Shown in pieces: positions 60,421 through 64,000 of a stretch of 64,000 nucleotides of DNA. Both the position numbers and the translations under genes were made by a program. This stretch comes from Gymnorhina tibicen (lineage: Eukaryota > Chordata > Aves > Passeriformes > Artamidae), in NCBI GenBank assembly GCA_013399875.1, contig VXAZ01005524.1, forward strand, positions 124,001-188,000, given 5' to 3'. The notes under the pieces are model-generated. The model searched no databases and was not told the origin of the DNA. It saw only the letters and a program-made list of their open reading frames with translations. Within the stretch, counting starts at the first letter, position 1. The number at the start of each line of letters is the position of its first letter.

Positions 60421-61734
60421 TCGTTTCCATAGTTCAGTCGAATAACTAATTTCCCACAAAGAAAATTAGTATTCTACTAGCAATAAATATTCAGGTATTT
60501 GTCTATTCAAGAAAATCCCAGACATCAGATCTTGAAAGCAGGGAGAGATTCTCAGAACATCTGGTATGGGCCTACCACAGAGCCAACTACAACCCAGACA
60601 GATGCAGTGGGCTATGGCCAAGCATGGCAATGCAGAGAGAACCTGAGTGATGATCCTTGGCAGGGGTGATGAATCAACAGATGACTGAAGAACAATATCT
60701 GCAAATGCTGGAGAGGTGTAGCAGGTTCTCAATCTATTTGGTTGGAATCCTGTGCTGATAACTGGCTTTGAAGCCCACACAATTATAGAGACCCAGGGAA
60801 CACTGTCAAGCTGCTGTACAACATACGTAGATTCAGGGAGGCCAGAGGTGTCAGATGCCTTCCCAGAGCTTGACATGGACACATGGAGGGCTGTGTCTCC
60901 TCAGGCTGTGCTATTTCCGTTCACGTGTGTGGTGACTGGGACGGGTCTCAGCTAACTGTATCTGTGCCTGTGAGTGTGTGTGTATGCATGTGGTTGTAAA
61001 ACTTTCCCAGCTCCTCTCTTGCTTGGTCCACTTCATAAATTGAGTTTAGAAGTACCACATTATTTGGTGTTCCTTTTTCCCCCATGACAGCATAACCTAT
61101 CACTCCTATTCCTGCTGCCATGCCTTCAGCTTCTGGGAGTTGCTGTGTGCTACTGCAATAAATAAGACAGCACTTCAGTTAATTTAAGATGAAACTAGAA
61201 CTCCTAATGAAATGTTGTCCTATTATCGATTTCATTTAGGCTTAGAGACAGTTTTATACCTGCCATATAAATGAGTTATACAAATTCCTGCGTTTCTCTG
61301 GATAGTTTGAAGCATGGTGTATCTTCCATTTCTTCAATATCATTCCAGTCAAGTTAGGAATGCAGCCTCCCTTTGTGTAGGCATTGTTTTGCTTTGACAG
61401 TCATAGAAGATTAAGAATTAATAGATATCTCCCACAGATGACCTCTATTTTTAATAACAAATGTAAATGGAGCAGAGTATTGGACTTGTTCAACCTCAGG
61501 TCACTATAGTTAAGTTCTCAAATAGTCGTAATTAAGATGAAAATAGGTTTACATGTGGTAGGATCAACAGGGCACTTTCAGCTGTATGAATTAGGCCATG
61601 AGATTTCCCTTGATTAATACCAGTTTCACACCCAGTAAATGCAAATGAACTATTTTCATGTCAATCATTGGAGTTACTGGCAATTTAAGAAGATATTTGA
61701 CAATGAGAAAGGAAAAATGTCATGATCAATTTCA
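60421..61734. other. Intergenic DNA, one 138-codon unassigned minus frame
   Basis: The part from 60520 to 60960 is closer to balanced base composition and holds a 138-codon minus-strand frame (60466-60882) that I do not recognise. The frame has no signal peptide, catalytic motif or splice context that would support it as a gene. A short TG run lies at about 60970-60990. Confidence 0.4.
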
Positions 61735-62520
61735 AGAAGGAGAAGAAGGAGGATTTTGAAAACTACAGGTTGGTCAGTTTATTTTAAATTAACAAATCAT
61801 TCTGGAAAATATATTCAGACATTTCAAGGACAAAAAGGTGTTCAGGAGAAGTCGAGATGGATTTACCAAAGGCAAACTGTGCCAGACCAACCAGATTTCC
61901 TTCTATGATGAAATAAGTGGTTTGGTGGAGAAGGAAAGAAAAGTAGATATTGTTGACTTTTACTTTACCCAGACTTCTGATATGAACACCCATCCTTGCA
62001 TTATCTCTGGAGACACACTGACAAGAGATGTCCTCGATAGATAGACTAGTAACTTAAGCGTGGAACTGGCTAAACATTTTTGCTCATATCATTCTGATTA
62101 GTGGTATAGAATCCTACAGATGACAAGTTATTAACTACCCTCAGGGACTAATTCTGCCTAACATTTTTATTCGTGACCTGGATAACGGGATGGAGCACAC
62201 TCTCAGCAAACCTGTGGATCATACTTCACAGGCGGAGGATTCTTATCTGTCAAAGGCATGGTGTTGAGGAAGTTGAGTTTCTTTTGATTTAAGGGAATAT
62301 CTTACTCACGTACCTGATGGGAGGTACTTTTCCTGGAGGTGCACAGAGAATGGACTAGAAGCAAGAAACTCAATTTGCATCAATCTAATTAGATAGAAGG
62401 GGGAAAATATATCACAGAATTGATAGCCAGGTATTGCCCAGGGAGGCTGTGTATATTCTTTCCATGGAAATACTTTAAATTTTACCTTAATCAACCTGGT
62501 AAAACATCTAAGCCACCACT
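61735..62520 (+). mobile_element. Old CR1 LINE, decayed
   Basis: Plus-strand CR1 with heavy divergence. The frame at 61838-62044 shows RDGFTKGKLCQTN..FYDEI followed by a VDIVDFYFTQTSD stretch, the degraded FTKGKSC / LDFSKAFD blocks of CR1 reverse transcriptase. Next come TACCCTCAGGGACTAATTCT and GACCTGGATAACGGGATGGA (the PQG and D-D blocks at DNA level). After a deletion the 3' region continues with TTGCCCAGGGAGGCTGTGTA at about 62435. More decayed than the CR1 at 46975-48142, so probably older. Confidence 0.75.
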
Positions 62521-64000
62521 GCTTTGATCAGAGTATCACAGTGAAGTACCAAATGACCTGTATATGTTTCTATCTAACTAAATTATTTTATGGTTGTGTG
62601 ATGGCTTTGTATAAAATAGCTTGAAGGGGAAAGGAAAGTTGCTTTAATTTTTCAACCATTCCCAGTTTACCACAACAGATGGGAAATTATAACTGAATAA
62701 AGTGGCCTTTCTTGTAACTTCATGTTATTTAGATTTCTCTTCTTGCTTTCACTGCTAACAGAAACCAAATCATAGTCAAATTTCTGTTCTTCTCTACAAA
62801 CTCTGTTAGGACTTTTCTTTCAAAAGTTAAGTGAAGGTTCCTTCTTGTATATGCTACAAATTGTCTGTTCACCTTTTCTATTGCCTTTACTATTCTAGTG
62901 GCTTTTTCTCCTGAATCCTTCTTAAAGTTTTGGAGTGGAGGCACAAAAACCAGGCAAAACACTCAAATGAAAATTGTGCTGTAGTCAAATAAAAGAATAA
63001 TGCTTTCCTTTTGTTGCTGTTTTTCTACTATAAATTAAAAAACAGGAATACAATTTTTTTTAGACAGAATATTTACCTGATAGGTGAAGAAATATGAGTT
63101 ACAACATCTGTCTCAAGATCTTTTTGCATATTTTAATCCAATTTCAATGTAATTAGATACAGAGTCACTAGGACTGTTCTGTAGTGCCTCTTCCAGTAAA
63201 ATATCAAAGAGCTAGCCAAGATTTCATGGCAGGATGGAATGTTTGGTCATTGAATTATTATTATTCCTAGAGGTGATGTCTTCTTTCAGAAGCAACATCA
63301 CTAGAAATGTGAGTAACTAATAATGTGCCCTTTAAAATAATTGTTAGTATTTGCACATTAGAGTAGCTGCTATCTGACAAATGAACAACATTTATCTAAG
63401 CTTTGCAGACTCCTTTACACATGTGTATGTGATTTCCATAGCGTGAAAGAACAAGAAGAAACAAAGGGAAGGAAATTACACTGTGCAGGTTGAGAGGGAA
63501 TGAAGGGCAAACCTACGAATAAAGAACTAGATTCATGATTTTCAGTCCCCAGTTGTATTTCTCAGACCCTTTTCTCCCACACTGACAGCCCCAGAGGTGT
63601 TACACTAGATGAAGAGAGAAGACAGTTTTTGAAGTGATAATCAGTATTGCCAAGACCTGACACCATCCTGGAGATAAAAAGAATCAGAAATACTGGTTAG
63701 CAAAATACCCACTATATCCATACTGGTCCTGCAGCTGAGCCAACTTTACACAGTCTCAAAAAGCTATCAGGATTTTATCAGGCCGCAAGTAGAGGCTTTT
63801 TACTGAAACTTCTCTAGCTCCACAAGACTACTTAGGCTTTTTGTCATGTCACTCTTCACAATTTTTCTGCCATCATCATATGTGCATTTCTTCAGTCAGC
63901 TAAGTTCTTTTTCACCATTTATAGTTTTTGAAAAACAATTTTTTTACTTTTTTATATCAAGGAGTTATAGGAAGCAATAACTAAAAACAATACTAGCTTT
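62521..64000. other. AT-rich intergenic DNA, no gene seen
   Basis: Nothing recognised up to the window end; a 77-codon minus frame at 62729-62962 has no motif. Confidence 0.55.

Noticed and set aside
1..64000. Short open frames on both strands as possible genes
   Set aside because: Almost all are 60-110 codons, AT-biased or low complexity, overlap each other on both strands and lack motifs. Those with recognisable protein similarity belong to CR1 elements.
1..64000. CRISPR arrays, tRNA, rRNA, snRNA genes, bacterial-type operons
   Set aside because: No regularly spaced repeats with unique spacers and no RNA-gene signature were seen, and the repeats show vertebrate nuclear DNA.

Overview
The window looks like gene-poor nuclear DNA from a bird. 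The evidence is the repeat content. There are many CR1-type LINE fragments with the avian hallmarks: 5' truncation, 3' ends built of ATTCTATG-like units, and reverse-transcriptase motifs such as GVPQGS. There are also many solo LTRs, several of which I recognise by eye as the common avian ERVL type. The background is strongly AT-rich, with small GC-rich islands that coincide with retroviral LTRs. A passerine is possible from the LTR flavour, but I cannot establish a species. I found no convincing host protein-coding exon, no tRNA, rRNA or snRNA gene, no CRISPR array and no bacterial operon. All family names are from memory and inspection; no search was run.

Layout: 1-5.7 kb is unique-looking AT-rich DNA. 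5.7-7.0 kb is a CR1 fragment on the minus strand, split by a solo LTR (copy A of a three-member family). 8.1-9.4 kb holds a CR1 tail on minus, then a CR1 on plus split by an ERVL-type LTR. 11.85-12.45 kb is an old ERVL-type LTR. 15.77-16.27 kb is a solo LTR with a perfect 6-bp target-site duplication. 18.24 kb is an ACT microsatellite. 20.8-23.5 kb is a dense cluster: a GC-rich LTR-like element with an internal 66-bp tandem duplication, a CR1 tail on plus, and a CR1 on minus interrupted by LTR copy B. 26.2 and 36.2 kb carry two copies, in opposite orientation, of a repeat I cannot name. 27.1-27.9 kb is a CR1 split by an LTR with 10-bp terminal inverted repeats, octamer, TATA box and polyadenylation signal. 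32.1-32.8 kb is LTR copy C with a clean 5-bp duplication. 38.0-39.5 kb has a GGAAT-type microsatellite and a GC-rich LTR-like element containing a 188-base assembly gap. 42.0-42.5 kb is a probable ancient CR1-like fragment. 46.98-48.14 kb is the best CR1 remnant, with recognisable RT sequence. 52.5-52.9 kb is an ERVL LTR on minus. 61.7-62.5 kb is an old, decayed CR1. The rest is AT-rich non-coding DNA.

No genes here can be said to work together. The biology visible is the history of retroelements: CR1 copies arrived first, then several retroviral families inserted, often into CR1 sequence, and every retroviral locus has been reduced to a single LTR or a fragment with no gag, pol or env found. 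The most notable pattern is that four of about ten LTR insertions interrupt CR1 copies. I did not find a previously undescribed molecular system; the main candidates for novelty are the unnamed repeat families and the GC-rich elements.
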